A stretch of DNA of 64,000 nt from Bin75 sp965200435. GTDB taxonomy: Bacteria > Nitrospirota > Nitrospiria > Nitrospirales > UBA8639. The stretch lies in NCBI GenBank assembly GCA_965200435.1, contig OZ241337.1, positions 124,001-188,000 of the forward strand, given 5' to 3'. Numbering within the stretch: the first letter of the stretch is position 1; each line of letters starts with the position of its first letter. Below are positions 16,859 to 25,496 of the stretch, piece after piece. The translations under genes were made by a program, and so were the position numbers. The notes under the pieces are model-generated. The model saw only the letters and a program-made list of their open reading frames with translations. It was not told where the DNA came from and did not search any database.

Positions 16859-17227
16859 TTATTTTTTAGTCCTGCCGATCGAAGCCCGTTTCCCTTTCCG
16901 GGTTCGTGAATTCGTTTTGGTCCGTTGTCCACGAACGGGCAGGCCTCTTCGATGACGAAGGCCTCGATAGCTGCCGGTATCGATCAGGCGTTTAATGCTG
17001 AGAGTGACTTCCTTCCGGAGATCACCCTCCACGGTGTAGTCTTTGTCGATCGTTTCACGAAGTTTGACAATGTCTTCCTCGCGAAGATCTTTGATGCGCA
17101 CGGCACAATCAATGCCGGTTTTTCGTAAAATCTGCCTGGCACTCCACGGACCAATCCCATAAATATAGGTCAAGCCAATCTCAATGCGTTTGCCCACCGG
17201 CAGATCGACGCCTGCTATCCGAGCCAT
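16859..17227 (-). CDS. rpsM: 30S ribosomal protein S13
   Basis: 122 residues. MARIAGVDLPVGKRIEIGLTY-type start (motif ARIAGVDLP), GIGPWSARQIL helix-hairpin and the basic tail with RGLRHRRGLPVRGQRTKTN. S13 sits in the 30S head and contacts the P-site tRNA and S19. It follows rpmJ by 35 bp. Confidence 0.98.
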   Translation of the reverse strand: MARIAGVDLPVGKRIEIGLTYIYGIGPWSARQILRKTGIDCAVRIKDLREEDIVKLRETIDKDYTVEGDLRKEVTLSIKRLIDTGSYRGLRHRRGLPVRGQRTKTNSRTRKGKRASIGRTKK

Positions 17228-17262
17228 GCCCCCTCCTTCTTTACGTGACGCGGCTTGTGCCG

Positions 17263-17376
17263 TTACCCTTGTCGCTGTTTGTGCCGAGGATTACTGCATC
17301 GGACCCGAACAATGCCCCGTCGTCTGAAGACAACACATTTTGAACACATCGGTTTGACGGACGATTTAACTTTCAT
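17263..17376 (-). CDS. rpmJ: 50S ribosomal protein L36
   Basis: 37 residues from ATG at 17376 to TAA. The zinc ligands Cys-Ser-Lys-Cys near residues 11-14, Cys near 27 and His near 32 are all present, so this is the zinc-binding type. The end is NPRHKQRQG. Between infA and rpsM, the usual place. Confidence 0.97.
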   Translation of the reverse strand: MKVKSSVKPMCSKCVVFRRRGIVRVRCSNPRHKQRQG

Positions 17377-17395
17377 GAGAGCCTGTCTCCCCTTG

Positions 17396-17614
17396 CTATT
17401 TGAAGCGATAGGTGATCCGTCCCCTCGTCAGATCATAAGGAGACAACTCCACGGTCACTTTGTCGCCCGGGAGAATCCGAATAAAATGCATTCGCATCTT
17501 CCCTGAAATATGTGCCAAAATTTTATGCCCACTCTCTAACTGCACGCGAAACATGGCATTGGGCAACGTTTCCATGATCACCCCTTGCACTTCAATGACG
17601 TCTTCTTTTGCCAT
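17396..17614 (-). CDS. infA: Translation initiation factor IF-1
   Basis: 72 residues, exactly the normal size: a single OB fold with EVQGVIMETLPNAMFRVQLE and the C-terminal LSPYDLTRGRITYRFK. IF-1 binds the A site of the 30S subunit during initiation. Between map and rpmJ. Confidence 0.98.
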   Translation of the reverse strand: MAKEDVIEVQGVIMETLPNAMFRVQLESGHKILAHISGKMRMHFIRILPGDKVTVELSPYDLTRGRITYRFK

Positions 17615-17632
17615 CAGCCCGAAACCACGTCC

Positions 17633-18406
17633 CTACGAAAAGAGGCTCACCCGCTCCCCGACTGTCGTCAGAATCATTGGCGGCCCTGCGGGTTGAATCG
17701 CCACCGTATGTTCAAAATGTGCCGACAGGCTGCCATCTTTCGTGACGGCGGTCCATTGATCGTCCAGCACTTTCACCTGAGGCCCACCGACGTTCACCAT
17801 GGGCTCAATAGCCAACACCATCCCGAACTGCAGACGCGAGCCATGGCCGGGACGCCCATAATTGGGAACCTGAGGATCCTCATGAAGTTCCCGGCCGATC
17901 CCATGTCCCACAAAATCCCTGACAACGGAAAATCCGTGCGATTCGACGTAGCGTTGAATCGTATGACCAATATCGGACAAGCGATTCCCGACCCGTGCCT
18001 GCTCAATCCCTTTATACATCGCCTTTTCCGTCACCGTAAGCAGCGTGTTGACATCGTCTGAAACGGACCCGACTGGTACCGTCACGGCCCCGTCACCATA
18101 AAATCCCTGGAAAATCGCCCCCAAGTCAAGCCCGACAATGTCCCCTTCTTTCAATTCCCTGTTAGAGGGAATCCCATGGACCACTTCATGATTCACTGAG
18201 GCACACAGGGTATTCGGGAAATGACGGTACCCCTTAAACGCCGGAATGGCCCCGTGATCACGAATAAATATTTCAGCAAGTTCGTCCAAATACAACGTGG
18301 TGACGCCGGGCCGGACCTCTTGTTGGAGCATGTCATGCGCTTCGGCCACGATCTTCGAAGCCTGTGCCATCAGTGCAATTTCTTCCTCTGTCTTGAGCAC
18401 AATCAT
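17633..18406 (-). CDS. map: Type I methionine aminopeptidase
   Basis: 257 residues. It removes the initiator methionine. The five metal ligands are seen: Asp in VGLDLGAIFQGFYGDGAVT (two), His in VGHGIGRELHEDPQVPN, Glu in MVLAIEPMVN and Glu in SAHFEHTVAI. The conserved NEVVHGIP-type block is present as NHEVVHGIPS. Six bp after adk; secY-adk-map-infA is the standard order. Confidence 0.97.
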   Translation of the reverse strand: MIVLKTEEEIALMAQASKIVAEAHDMLQQEVRPGVTTLYLDELAEIFIRDHGAIPAFKGYRHFPNTLCASVNHEVVHGIPSNRELKEGDIVGLDLGAIFQGFYGDGAVTVPVGSVSDDVNTLLTVTEKAMYKGIEQARVGNRLSDIGHTIQRYVESHGFSVVRDFVGHGIGRELHEDPQVPNYGRPGHGSRLQFGMVLAIEPMVNVGGPQVKVLDDQWTAVTKDGSLSAHFEHTVAIQPAGPPMILTTVGERVSLFS

Positions 18407-18412
18407 GAAACG

Positions 18413-19063
18413 CTACGGTCCAGACACCACCAAAGCAAGCAACCGAACCTGTACCTCTTCTACGGATCCCGTGCCGTCCAATTCGGCCAGCACGTTTTTC
18501 TCTCTGTAATAGTCAATCAAGGGAGACGTTTGCTCTTCATAGACCATCAACCTCGATTCCACCGTTTCCCGTTTGTCGTCACTGCGTTGCACCAAGACCG
18601 CCCCACACTCGTCACAACGTCCTTCCTGCTTGGGCGGAACGTACTCAATATGATAGACCGCCGAGCACGCCGAACAACTTCTTCGCCCGCTCAACCGCCT
18701 CACCACGTCCTCGCGGGGAATCACGAAATACATGACCCGGTCCAGCACGACCCCCTGTGTCAGAAGCATGTCCGACAAGGCGTCCGCCTGATGCGTGGTT
18801 CGGGGAAATCCATCAAGGATAAATCCTTTTTGGCACTCGGGGGAACCGATTTTTTCCTCTATGAGGCCGATGACCACATTGTCGGGCACGAGTTCGCCTC
18901 GCGTCATATACTGCTGGGCTTCAAGACCCAACGGCGTCTTTTGGGCCACAGCCGTTCGCAACAAATCTCCCGTGGAAATTTTGGAAATTGCAAGTTTGGC
19001 GGCCACCATTTCAGCCTGCGTGCCCTTGCCCACACCGGGCGCCCCAAGAAAAACCAACCGCAT
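18413..19063 (-). CDS. adk: Adenylate kinase
   Basis: 216 residues, long-lid type. P-loop GAPGVGKGTQAEMVA at the start, then DGFPRTTHQADAL. The lid carries four cysteines in two pairs (Cys-Ser-Ala-Cys and Cys-Asp-Glu-Cys, about residues 130-153), so it probably holds a structural zinc. Catalyses ATP + AMP to 2 ADP. Six bp after secY. Confidence 0.97.
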   Translation of the reverse strand: MRLVFLGAPGVGKGTQAEMVAAKLAISKISTGDLLRTAVAQKTPLGLEAQQYMTRGELVPDNVVIGLIEEKIGSPECQKGFILDGFPRTTHQADALSDMLLTQGVVLDRVMYFVIPREDVVRRLSGRRSCSACSAVYHIEYVPPKQEGRCDECGAVLVQRSDDKRETVESRLMVYEEQTSPLIDYYREKNVLAELDGTGSVEEVQVRLLALVVSGP

Positions 19064-19069
19064 AGTCTG

Positions 19070-20383
19070 CTATCCACTCCGGCCTTTCAACCGTCCCTTG
19101 GCCAGGAATCCTTCATAATTCCGCATCAGCATATGAGATTCAATTTGTTGGGCCGTATCCAACCCGACACCTACGACAATCAGCAACGACGTGCCTCCGA
19201 AATAAAAGGGAACGTTCAATTTATAAATCAACAATTCCGGAATCACACAGACAATCGCCAGATAAATGGAACCGGCGAATGTGATCCGAGTGAGGACTCG
19301 ATAAATGTAATCCGCTGTTCGCTGACCCGGCCGAATGCCTGGAATAAATCCTCCATACTTTTTCATATTGTCCGCCATATCGACAGGATTCAACACAACC
19401 GCCGTATAGAAAAAACAGAAAAAGATAATAAGTCCCACGTACAACAACGTATAGACGGCAGACCCCGGAGCCAAGTGCGCCCCCAATGCTTGCACCCACG
19501 GCACTTGAACAAATGAAGTAATCGTGGCCGGAAACGCAATAATCGACGATGCAAAGATCGGCGGGATCACCCCTGCCGTATTGATTTTCAAGGGGATATG
19601 AGTACTTTGTCCTCCATACACCCTGCGACCGATGACCCGCTTAGCATATTGAACCGGAACTCTTCGTCTCCCGCTTTCCAAAAACACAATGGCCGTGATC
19701 ACGGCCAGCATGGTCACTCCCAACAGGATCAGGAAGAGCAGGCTCAATTCCCCGACCCGGTACATCTCGAAGGTTTGGGCCACCGCACTTGGAAGCCGTG
19801 CGACAATCCCGGCGAAAATGATGAGCGAGATACCGTTCCCTACTCCCCGCTCGGTAATTTGTTCGCCCAACCACATGAGGAATGCCGTTCCCGCAGTCAG
19901 AGTAATCACGGTCATGAACCGAAACGGCCAACCCGGATCCAACACGTATTGGCCGCCATTCATGCCCTCAAGCCCAAGAGCAATCCCGAACCCCTGAATC
20001 AGGGCAATCCCGATGGTGCCGTAACGGGTATATTGAATAATGGTTTTTCTTCCTCGTTCACCCTCCTTGGCCAGCTTCGATAAATGCGGGATAACAACGG
20101 TCAGCAATTGGAGAATAATCGAAGCACTGATGTAGGGCATAATGCCCAAGGCAAAAATCGTTAACCGTGATAGCGAGCCTCCGGAAAAAATATCCAGGAA
20201 CCCGAGGAGGGCTCCACCTTGGTCCAATAAGAATGCGGCCAATTCATCATTATTAATCCCCGGAGTCGGAATATGAGCTCCAATCCGGTAGACAGCCAAC
20301 ATGGCCAATGTAAACAGGACACGGCTGCGTAACTCCGGTATTTTGAGGATGTTCTGGAAGCTCGTAATGAGCCGTTCAAGCAC
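19070..20383 (-). CDS. secY: Protein translocase subunit SecY
   Basis: 437 residues if translation starts at the GTG at 20383, which overlaps the rplO stop by 8 bp; a longer frame to 20458 lies inside rplO and is unlikely. Ten hydrophobic segments are visible. The starts VLERLITSFQNILKIPELR and the plug/TM region YRIGAHIPTPGI are typical. SecY is the channel of the Sec translocon and works with the SecE encoded at 45.4 kb. Confidence 0.96.
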   Translation of the reverse strand: MLERLITSFQNILKIPELRSRVLFTLAMLAVYRIGAHIPTPGINNDELAAFLLDQGGALLGFLDIFSGGSLSRLTIFALGIMPYISASIILQLLTVVIPHLSKLAKEGERGRKTIIQYTRYGTIGIALIQGFGIALGLEGMNGGQYVLDPGWPFRFMTVITLTAGTAFLMWLGEQITERGVGNGISLIIFAGIVARLPSAVAQTFEMYRVGELSLLFLILLGVTMLAVITAIVFLESGRRRVPVQYAKRVIGRRVYGGQSTHIPLKINTAGVIPPIFASSIIAFPATITSFVQVPWVQALGAHLAPGSAVYTLLYVGLIIFFCFFYTAVVLNPVDMADNMKKYGGFIPGIRPGQRTADYIYRVLTRITFAGSIYLAIVCVIPELLIYKLNVPFYFGGTSLLIVVGVGLDTAQQIESHMLMRNYEGFLAKGRLKGRSG

Positions 20384-20819
20384 GGCCGATGACCTTGGCT
20401 TGTCCGCCCGCTTGCTCGATTTTTCGAAGAGCCGACTGACTGAATTTATGCGCTTCAATGGTCATGGGCTTGTCCAGCTCTCCCACACCAAGAATCTTGA
20501 TGGGTTTGGCCTGCTTCTTGACGATCCCTTTCTCATATAAGACTTGCGGGGTCACGTTCTGATCGAGGGCAGAAAGGGTCTTGAGATTGACCACGGCAAA
20601 TTCGGTACGGAAAGGATTATGAAATCCTCGTTTGGGCAGCCGCCTGGCAAGCGGCATTTGTCCACCCTCAAAGCCCGCGACGTTTGCCCTGCCGGACCGG
20701 GCGAGCATACCTTTATGTCCCTTGCCCGCCGTTTTCCCCAGCCCGGAACCCGGACCGCGACCCAGACGTTTTTTCGATTTCCTGGCACCCGGTGCAGGCT
20801 GCAATTGATGAAGCTTCAT
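20376..20819 (-). CDS. rplO: 50S ribosomal protein L15
   Basis: 147 residues. The Gly-rich N-terminal tail KKRLGRGPGSGLGKTAGKG and the block FEGGQMPLARRLPKRGF are diagnostic. Start and rpmD stop overlap (ATGA); stop and secY GTG overlap. Confidence 0.98.
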   Translation of the reverse strand: MKLHQLQPAPGARKSKKRLGRGPGSGLGKTAGKGHKGMLARSGRANVAGFEGGQMPLARRLPKRGFHNPFRTEFAVVNLKTLSALDQNVTPQVLYEKGIVKKQAKPIKILGVGELDKPMTIEAHKFSQSALRKIEQAGGQAKVIGRA

Positions 20820-21007
20820 TGACCGTCGACCTCAACGAGGTGCTTGACCTTCCGAATCAACCCCAAGACCAGGGGCGTCTTGGGGCGCTGTACGGTTTGA
20901 TGGAGTTTTCGCAAACCGAGACCTCGCAAATACAGCCGTTGTTTATAGTATCGTCCGATGGGACTGTGCTTCAGCGTAATGGAAAGCTGCTCAGGAGATT
21001 GAGACAC
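20816..21007 (-). CDS. rpmD: 50S ribosomal protein L30
   Basis: 63 residues, normal size. The pattern LSITLKHSPIGRYYKQRLYL, then LGLRKLHQTV and a final VRKVKHLVEV-like end (IRKVKHLVEVDGQ) identify L30. Between rpsE and rplO; the stop overlaps the rplO ATG. Confidence 0.96.
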   Translation of the reverse strand: MSQSPEQLSITLKHSPIGRYYKQRLYLRGLGLRKLHQTVQRPKTPLVLGLIRKVKHLVEVDGQ

Positions 21008-21031
21008 CGCACCGTTCCTCTCACCATTTAT

Positions 21032-21526
21032 TTAGAGTGACGATCCATTCGGGATCTGACGGAGTTGCTTGACGGCTTCCGGACCCTTCAGTTGGGATAA
21101 TCCGGACAACGTGGCTTGCCCCACGTTATAGGGATTTCCCCGGCCCAGGGTTTTTCCAATAATATTGTGTGCCCCGAGCACTTCTAAAATAGCCCGGACC
21201 GCCCCACCGGCAATGATCCCAGTCCCCTCTTTCGCTGGCTTCATATAGACGTGTTCCCCACAAAAACGCCCATGCACGTCATGTGGGATACTGCCGTTTC
21301 TCAAGGGAATCTGGAGTAGTCGTTTCTTAGCCCGCCCCACGGCTTTGGCAATCGCCAGCGGCACTTCGGTGGCTTTCCCCTTGCCAATGCCCACCCATCC
21401 TTGCCCATCGCCGACGACGACCAGAGCGCTGAAGGAAAATCGCTTTCCCCCTTTAACGACTTTCGCCACCCGGTTAATCGAGATTAACTTATCCTTGAGT
21501 TTCAATTCTTCAGGATTTACTTGCAC
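21032..21526 (-). CDS. rpsE: 30S ribosomal protein S5
   Basis: 164 residues. Double-stranded RNA-binding type N-terminal domain with INRVAKVVKGGKRFSFSALV and VGIGKGKATEVPLAI; C-terminal ALGSNNPYNVV-like stretch is LGRGNPYNVGQATLSGL. S5 helps in decoding fidelity. 18 bp after rplR. Confidence 0.98.
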   Translation of the reverse strand: MQVNPEELKLKDKLISINRVAKVVKGGKRFSFSALVVVGDGQGWVGIGKGKATEVPLAIAKAVGRAKKRLLQIPLRNGSIPHDVHGRFCGEHVYMKPAKEGTGIIAGGAVRAILEVLGAHNIIGKTLGRGNPYNVGQATLSGLSQLKGPEAVKQLRQIPNGSSL

Positions 21527-21544
21527 CGAATGCCATCCTCTTGG

Positions 21545-21910
21545 TTAAAAAACAACGCCCCCTTCACGAGACGCGTCGGCCAACGCTTTGACGCGCCCAT
21601 GATACAGACGCCCGTTCCGATCAAACACAACGTTGGTCACGTTCGCGGCTTTTGCCCGTTCGGACAACAATTTTCCGACCGCCTGCGCTGCCACTTTCGA
21701 AGAACCGGACTTTATGGTCTCACGCAGAGTGGCGTCCATAGATGACGCCGCAGCCAGAGTGAGACCCGAGACGTCATCAACAACTTGGGCATAAATATGC
21801 GCATTGCTTCGGAACACCGTCAGCCTCGGCCGTTCTGGCGTTCCCTGCACTTTTTTTCTGACTCGCGCTTTTCGCCGTTCCAGGCGACGACGTTGTGTCT
21901 TCTGATTCAT
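21545..21910 (-). CDS. rplR: 50S ribosomal protein L18
   Basis: 121 residues. Basic N-terminus, then RLTVFRSNAHIYAQVVDD and the end FDRNGRLYHGRVKALADASREGG-type motif. L18 binds 5S rRNA together with L5. Three bp after rplF. Confidence 0.98.
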   Translation of the reverse strand: MNQKTQRRRLERRKARVRKKVQGTPERPRLTVFRSNAHIYAQVVDDVSGLTLAAASSMDATLRETIKSGSSKVAAQAVGKLLSERAKAANVTNVVFDRNGRLYHGRVKALADASREGGVVF

Positions 21911-21913
21911 AGG

Positions 21914-22453
21914 CTATTTCTTGCCAGCCTTTCCGGCTTTCTTGATCAAGACTTCACCGGCATACCTGATGCCCTTTTGCTTGTAAACGTCAGGCTGACG
22001 CACCCGTCGAATATTGGCGGCGGTCTGCGTTACCAGCCGTTTGTCAATGCCTTTCACGGAGATCACGGTCTGCTTCTCGACCGAAGTCTGCACGCCTTCC
22101 GGAATCGACAGAGTCACGGGATGCGAGAACCCCACGTTTAAGGTCAGCGATTGTCCTTGCACGTGTGCCCGATACCCTACGCCCGTCAATTCCAGAGTCC
22201 GCTGGTACCCCTTGGTCACCCCCTCAACCAGATTCGACAGCTCCATGCGGGTCAGCCCATGTAAGGCTCTAACGCGAGGCGCATTTCCCCGTCGTCCCAC
22301 ATGGATGGCGCCCTCGTTGACGGTGACGTCAATCCCCTCGGCAAGCTCCCACCCTAACTGGCCTAATGGTCCCTTCACGGAGACGGATCGATCGTCAACC
22401 TTCACCTCGACGGCAGAGGCCAGAGCAATTGGTTTGATCCCGATCCTAGACAT
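21914..22453 (-). CDS. rplF: 50S ribosomal protein L6
   Basis: 179 residues, two L6 repeats. MSRIGIKPIALASAVEV start, then LTGVGYRAHVQGQSLTLNVG and the C-terminal RQPDVYKQKGIRYAGEVL. L6 lies near the sarcin-ricin loop. Follows rpsH. Confidence 0.98.
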   Translation of the reverse strand: MSRIGIKPIALASAVEVKVDDRSVSVKGPLGQLGWELAEGIDVTVNEGAIHVGRRGNAPRVRALHGLTRMELSNLVEGVTKGYQRTLELTGVGYRAHVQGQSLTLNVGFSHPVTLSIPEGVQTSVEKQTVISVKGIDKRLVTQTAANIRRVRQPDVYKQKGIRYAGEVLIKKAGKAGKK

Positions 22454-22489
22454 CGTCGACCTGACTGCTTTGCCGGACCGAACCGGTTC

Positions 22490-22894
22490 CTACCAGATGT
22501 GGCACAAGACTTCTCCCCCGATACTCTGCTGCCTGGCTTGCCGATCGGGCATGACGCCTTTCGAGGTTGAAAGGACCGCAACCCCCAATCCACCCCGCAC
22601 TCGAGGGATGGAAGTCACTCCCACGTATACCCGCTTGCCCGGTTTACTGACCCGCTTAATGCGCTCGATCACGGCCTTCTTTTCCCGTCCAGGGATATAC
22701 CGCAATTCCACCTGAATGGCCGGATGTCCATCGAGCGTGGTGTCGGAAAAATTTTGAATAAACCCCTCGGCCTTCAAGACAGCCAGTACACTGGCCTTCA
22801 GCTTGGAGGCTGGAACGTTCACCGTCGCATGCCCCCGTCGAATCGCATTCATGATGCGAATAAATAGATCGGCAATTGGATCCGTCATACCCAT
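22490..22894 (-). CDS. rpsH: 30S ribosomal protein S8
   Basis: 134 residues; the second Met (22888) matches the usual MTDPIADLFIRIMNA start. C-terminal VYVGVTSIPRVRGGLGVAVLS and the STSKGVMPDRQAR block identify S8, which binds central 16S rRNA and in E. coli represses the spc operon. Between rpsN and rplF. Confidence 0.98.
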   Translation of the reverse strand: MGMTDPIADLFIRIMNAIRRGHATVNVPASKLKASVLAVLKAEGFIQNFSDTTLDGHPAIQVELRYIPGREKKAVIERIKRVSKPGKRVYVGVTSIPRVRGGLGVAVLSTSKGVMPDRQARQQSIGGEVLCHIW

Positions 22895-22931
22895 AACGTC
22901 ATACCCTCATCACCCATAGCCCGGAGCCAAA

Positions 22932-23117
22932 CTACCAACTTGACTTGGCAACCCCGGGAATGTCCCCGCGCAGGCTGTGCAGCCGAAAACAAATCCGGCA
23001 CATGTGGAAGCGCCGCAAAAAAGCCCTCACTCGACCGCAGAGAGGGCAGCGATTATATCGTCGGACGGCAAACTTCGGTTTCACCGCAGCCTTGTTCCGT
23101 AATGCTTTTCTCGCCAC
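22932..23117 (-). CDS. rpsN: 30S ribosomal protein S14, zinc-binding (type Z)
   Basis: 61 residues, the short form. The zinc site is Cys-Pro-Leu-Cys and Cys-Arg-Ile-Cys about 12 residues apart. The tail LRGDIPGVAKSSW is typical. Between rplE and rpsH. S4, S14, L33, L36 and adenylate kinase in this window are all of the cysteine-containing type. Confidence 0.97.
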   Translation of the reverse strand: MARKALRNKAAVKPKFAVRRYNRCPLCGRVRAFLRRFHMCRICFRLHSLRGDIPGVAKSSW

Positions 23118-23144
23118 ACCAGCCTCCGTCTCAATTACACGGAT

Positions 23145-23744
23145 TCAACGAAACGGCATTCCCAGATGAGCTAACAAGGATTTTGCTTCATCATTTCGTT
23201 GAGCACTCGTCACAATTGTAATATCCATCCCATGAATGGCCGCCACGTCATCATACTTGATTTCAGGAAAAGTCAACTGTTCCTTCAACCCGAATGTATA
23301 GTTACCTCGACCGTCAAACGCCTTCAGGGACACCCCCCGAAAGTCTCGAATCCGAGGCAAGCCGATGTTCAGCAAGCGATCGAGAAACTCATACATCCGG
23401 CGTCCGCGCAACGTGACCTTGGCGCCAATCGGCATACCCTGTCGCACCTTAAAGCCGGCGATGGCTTTCTTCGCCCGGGTCACGACGGGCTTCTGACCGG
23501 TAATTAACGCCAACTCCGCCACGGCACTATCCAACAATTTGACGCTTTGAATCGCCTCTCCCATCCCGACGTTCAGGACCACCCGTTCCACGCGTGGCAC
23601 CTGCATCATATTGGAGTACGAGAATTCCTTCATCATGCGAGGCACAACGTCATTCCGATAGCGTTCCCGCAATCGCGGAGAAGACCCGCTCTGTGCCGGC
23701 TTGGGAGAGGGGGCAGGTTTGCTCATGGGTTCTTTTTTAGCCAT
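23145..23744 (-). CDS. rplE: 50S ribosomal protein L5
   Basis: 199 residues from ATG at 23744, which overlaps the rplX stop (TGATG); a GTG one codon earlier is also possible. The L5 core begins RLRERYRNDVVPRMMKEF and includes VVLNVGMGEAIQSVKLL. A 20-residue Lys/Pro/Ser-rich leader not present in most L5 proteins precedes it. L5 binds 5S rRNA and contacts the P-site tRNA. Confidence 0.96.
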   Translation of the reverse strand: MAKKEPMSKPAPSPKPAQSGSSPRLRERYRNDVVPRMMKEFSYSNMMQVPRVERVVLNVGMGEAIQSVKLLDSAVAELALITGQKPVVTRAKKAIAGFKVRQGMPIGAKVTLRGRRMYEFLDRLLNIGLPRIRDFRGVSLKAFDGRGNYTFGLKEQLTFPEIKYDDVAAIHGMDITIVTSAQRNDEAKSLLAHLGMPFR

Positions 23745-24106
23745 CACACCTTATCCAGCACGTCATCCAGACTCTTCTGCAAGACCCGGACTCGACGTCC
23801 ATCATCCAGTCGTTTGATCATGACCCGGGAGGGTTTCCCCAAGGACTGGGAATACACCATGACGTTCGAAATCGCCATGGGCGCCTCACGCTCTAAAATG
23901 CCGCCTTGCCGCATCTTCTGAGAGGGCTTCGTGTGTCGCTTAATCACGTTGAGTTTTTCTACCGTCACTTGGTTGACCCGCGGATTCACGTGCAGGACCT
24001 TCCCCATTTTTCCCTTCTCCCGCCCAGCAATCACGATCACCGTGTCACCTTTGCGAATACGCGATTTGGTCACTGCCGAACTTCCTGGCGCCATTCGAGT
24101 CCCCAT
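23744..24106 (-). CDS. rplX: 50S ribosomal protein L24
   Basis: 120 residues. KOW motif near the start: RKGDTVIVIAGREKGKMGKV, then VEKLNVIKRHTKPSQKMRQGG and the block ILEREAPMAISNVM. It is an early assembly protein at the exit tunnel. The second Met (24094) is an alternative start. Five bp after rplN. Confidence 0.97.
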   Translation of the reverse strand: MGTRMAPGSSAVTKSRIRKGDTVIVIAGREKGKMGKVLHVNPRVNQVTVEKLNVIKRHTKPSQKMRQGGILEREAPMAISNVMVYSQSLGKPSRVMIKRLDDGRRVRVLQKSLDDVLDKV

Positions 24107-24111
24107 GTCAG

Positions 24112-24480
24112 CTAGAGCACCTCTGGAGCAAGAGAAATGATTTTCATGAACTTCTTTTTTCTCAATTCCCGAGCCACGGGGCCGAAGATTCTCGTGCCCA
24201 CGGGATCCCCCTGATTATTCACCAAAACACAAGCGTTCCGGTCAAAGCGAATAGAGGAGCCATCTTCACGACGCTGGCCCTTTTTCGTTCGAACAATCAC
24301 TGCTTTAACCACGTCGCCTTTTTTGACGGACGCTTTGGGAATCGCCTCTCGAACCGACACAACCACAATATCGCCGATCCCCCCATACCGCCGGCGCGTC
24401 CCTCCCAGCACGTGAAAGCACCGCACACTTTTGGCACCGGAATTATCTGCAACGTCAAGATAGCTGTAATTTTGAATCAT
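24112..24480 (-). CDS. rplN: 50S ribosomal protein L14
   Basis: 122 residues, exact family length: MIQNYSYLDVADNSGAKSV-type start, GDIVVVSVREAIPKASVKKG and the end FMKIISLAPEVL. L14 is at the subunit interface. Between rpsQ and rplX. Confidence 0.98.
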   Translation of the reverse strand: MIQNYSYLDVADNSGAKSVRCFHVLGGTRRRYGGIGDIVVVSVREAIPKASVKKGDVVKAVIVRTKKGQRREDGSSIRFDRNACVLVNNQGDPVGTRIFGPVARELRKKKFMKIISLAPEVL

Positions 24481-24503
24481 CCACGCAACCCTTCCGTCGC
24501 CGA

Positions 24504-24773
24504 TTACGGCGATGGGTTTTGCTCGCCCCGCTCAAGAATGGTCGAGACCCGCCAATGTTTACCCTTACTGAGTGGGCGCGCTTCCATGATTTTCACACGG
24601 TCGCCAATCCGGGACTCATTTCTTTCATCATGGGCTTTCAGCTTGGTGAGCCGTCGGACCACTTTTCCGTATAAAGGATGCGACACCAGTCTCGGGACCG
24701 CCACGACGACTGTTTTGTCCATTTTGTCGCTGATCACTCGTCCATACGCTGCACGCTGCCGTCTTGCCGTCAT
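24504..24773 (-). CDS. rpsQ: 30S ribosomal protein S17
   Basis: 89 residues: OB fold with GRVISDKMDKTVVVAVPRLV, HPLYGKVVRR and GDRVKIMEARPLSKGKHWRV. An early 16S-binding protein. Six bp after rpmC. Confidence 0.98.
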   Translation of the reverse strand: MTARRQRAAYGRVISDKMDKTVVVAVPRLVSHPLYGKVVRRLTKLKAHDERNESRIGDRVKIMEARPLSKGKHWRVSTILERGEQNPSP

Positions 24774-24779
24774 GTTTCG

Positions 24780-24995
24780 TCAATCCTTGCTTTTCGAATG
24801 TCCAGACACGTGTTTTTCACGAAGGACGGTCTTTGCCCTGGCCACGTCTTTCCGCACCTGACGGATTTGCATCGGATTTTCAATTCGTCCAAGAGCATGT
24901 TGACAGCGAAGGTGAAATAAGGCTTGCTTCAACTCATGCACTTTTCCGACCAACTCTTCAACTTCCATCCCTTGCAATTCTTTGACATCCATCAA
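24780..24995 (-). CDS. rpmC: 50S ribosomal protein L29
   Basis: 71 residues, two helices: ELQGMEVEELVGKVHELKQ, then LFHLRCQHALGRIENPMQIR. L29 lies at the tunnel exit, part of the docking site for trigger factor and SRP. Six bp after rplP. Confidence 0.97.
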   Translation of the reverse strand: MMDVKELQGMEVEELVGKVHELKQALFHLRCQHALGRIENPMQIRQVRKDVARAKTVLREKHVSGHSKSKD

Positions 24996-25001
24996 TGTAC
25001 C

Positions 25002-25421
25002 TCAGACGGAATATTCGCCCCGAACGACGAATTTGGTCGCCAAGGGCAGCTTATGCCCAGCCAAACGAAACGCCTCCTTCGCAACCTCTCTCGACACGTC
25101 ATCCATTTCGTAGAGAATGCGACCGGGCTTCACCACGGCAACCCAAAACTCCGGGCTGCCCTTTCCTTTCCCCATTCGAACTTCTGCCGGCTTTTGGGTA
25201 ATTGGCTTATCCGGAAAGATTCGGGTCCAGATTCTTCCACCACGCTTCACGTGGCGTGTCATCGCAATTCTCGCCGCCTCAATTTGCCGAGCCGTAATCC
25301 TACCGGGCTCAAGCACTTTGAGCCCGAATTGTCCGAAAGACACGTCACCGCCACGGTAAGCCTTCCCCCGCATGTTGCCTTTCTGCACCTTTCGAAATTT
25401 AACTTTTTTCGGAGCTAACAT
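25002..25421 (-). CDS. rplP: 50S ribosomal protein L16
   Basis: 139 residues. MLAPKKVKFRKVQKGNMRG start, VSFGQFGLKVLEPGRITARQ and MGKGKGSPEFWVAVVKPGR are L16 signatures. It contacts the A site. It is separated from rpsC by 220 bp that hold a palindromic element, by far the largest gap in the S10/spc gene set. Confidence 0.98.
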   Translation of the reverse strand: MLAPKKVKFRKVQKGNMRGKAYRGGDVSFGQFGLKVLEPGRITARQIEAARIAMTRHVKRGGRIWTRIFPDKPITQKPAEVRMGKGKGSPEFWVAVVKPGRILYEMDDVSREVAKEAFRLAGHKLPLATKFVVRGEYSV

Positions 25422-25496
25422 ATTCTGAACACGTCAACAATCATGAGTGAATTGACCAACGTTTTCACACATTCAAAAAAACGTCGCAAACCGCTC

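Noticed and set aside
18221..19516. A 431-codon plus-strand frame across map, adk and secY
   Set aside because: Antisense shadow of three well-identified genes.
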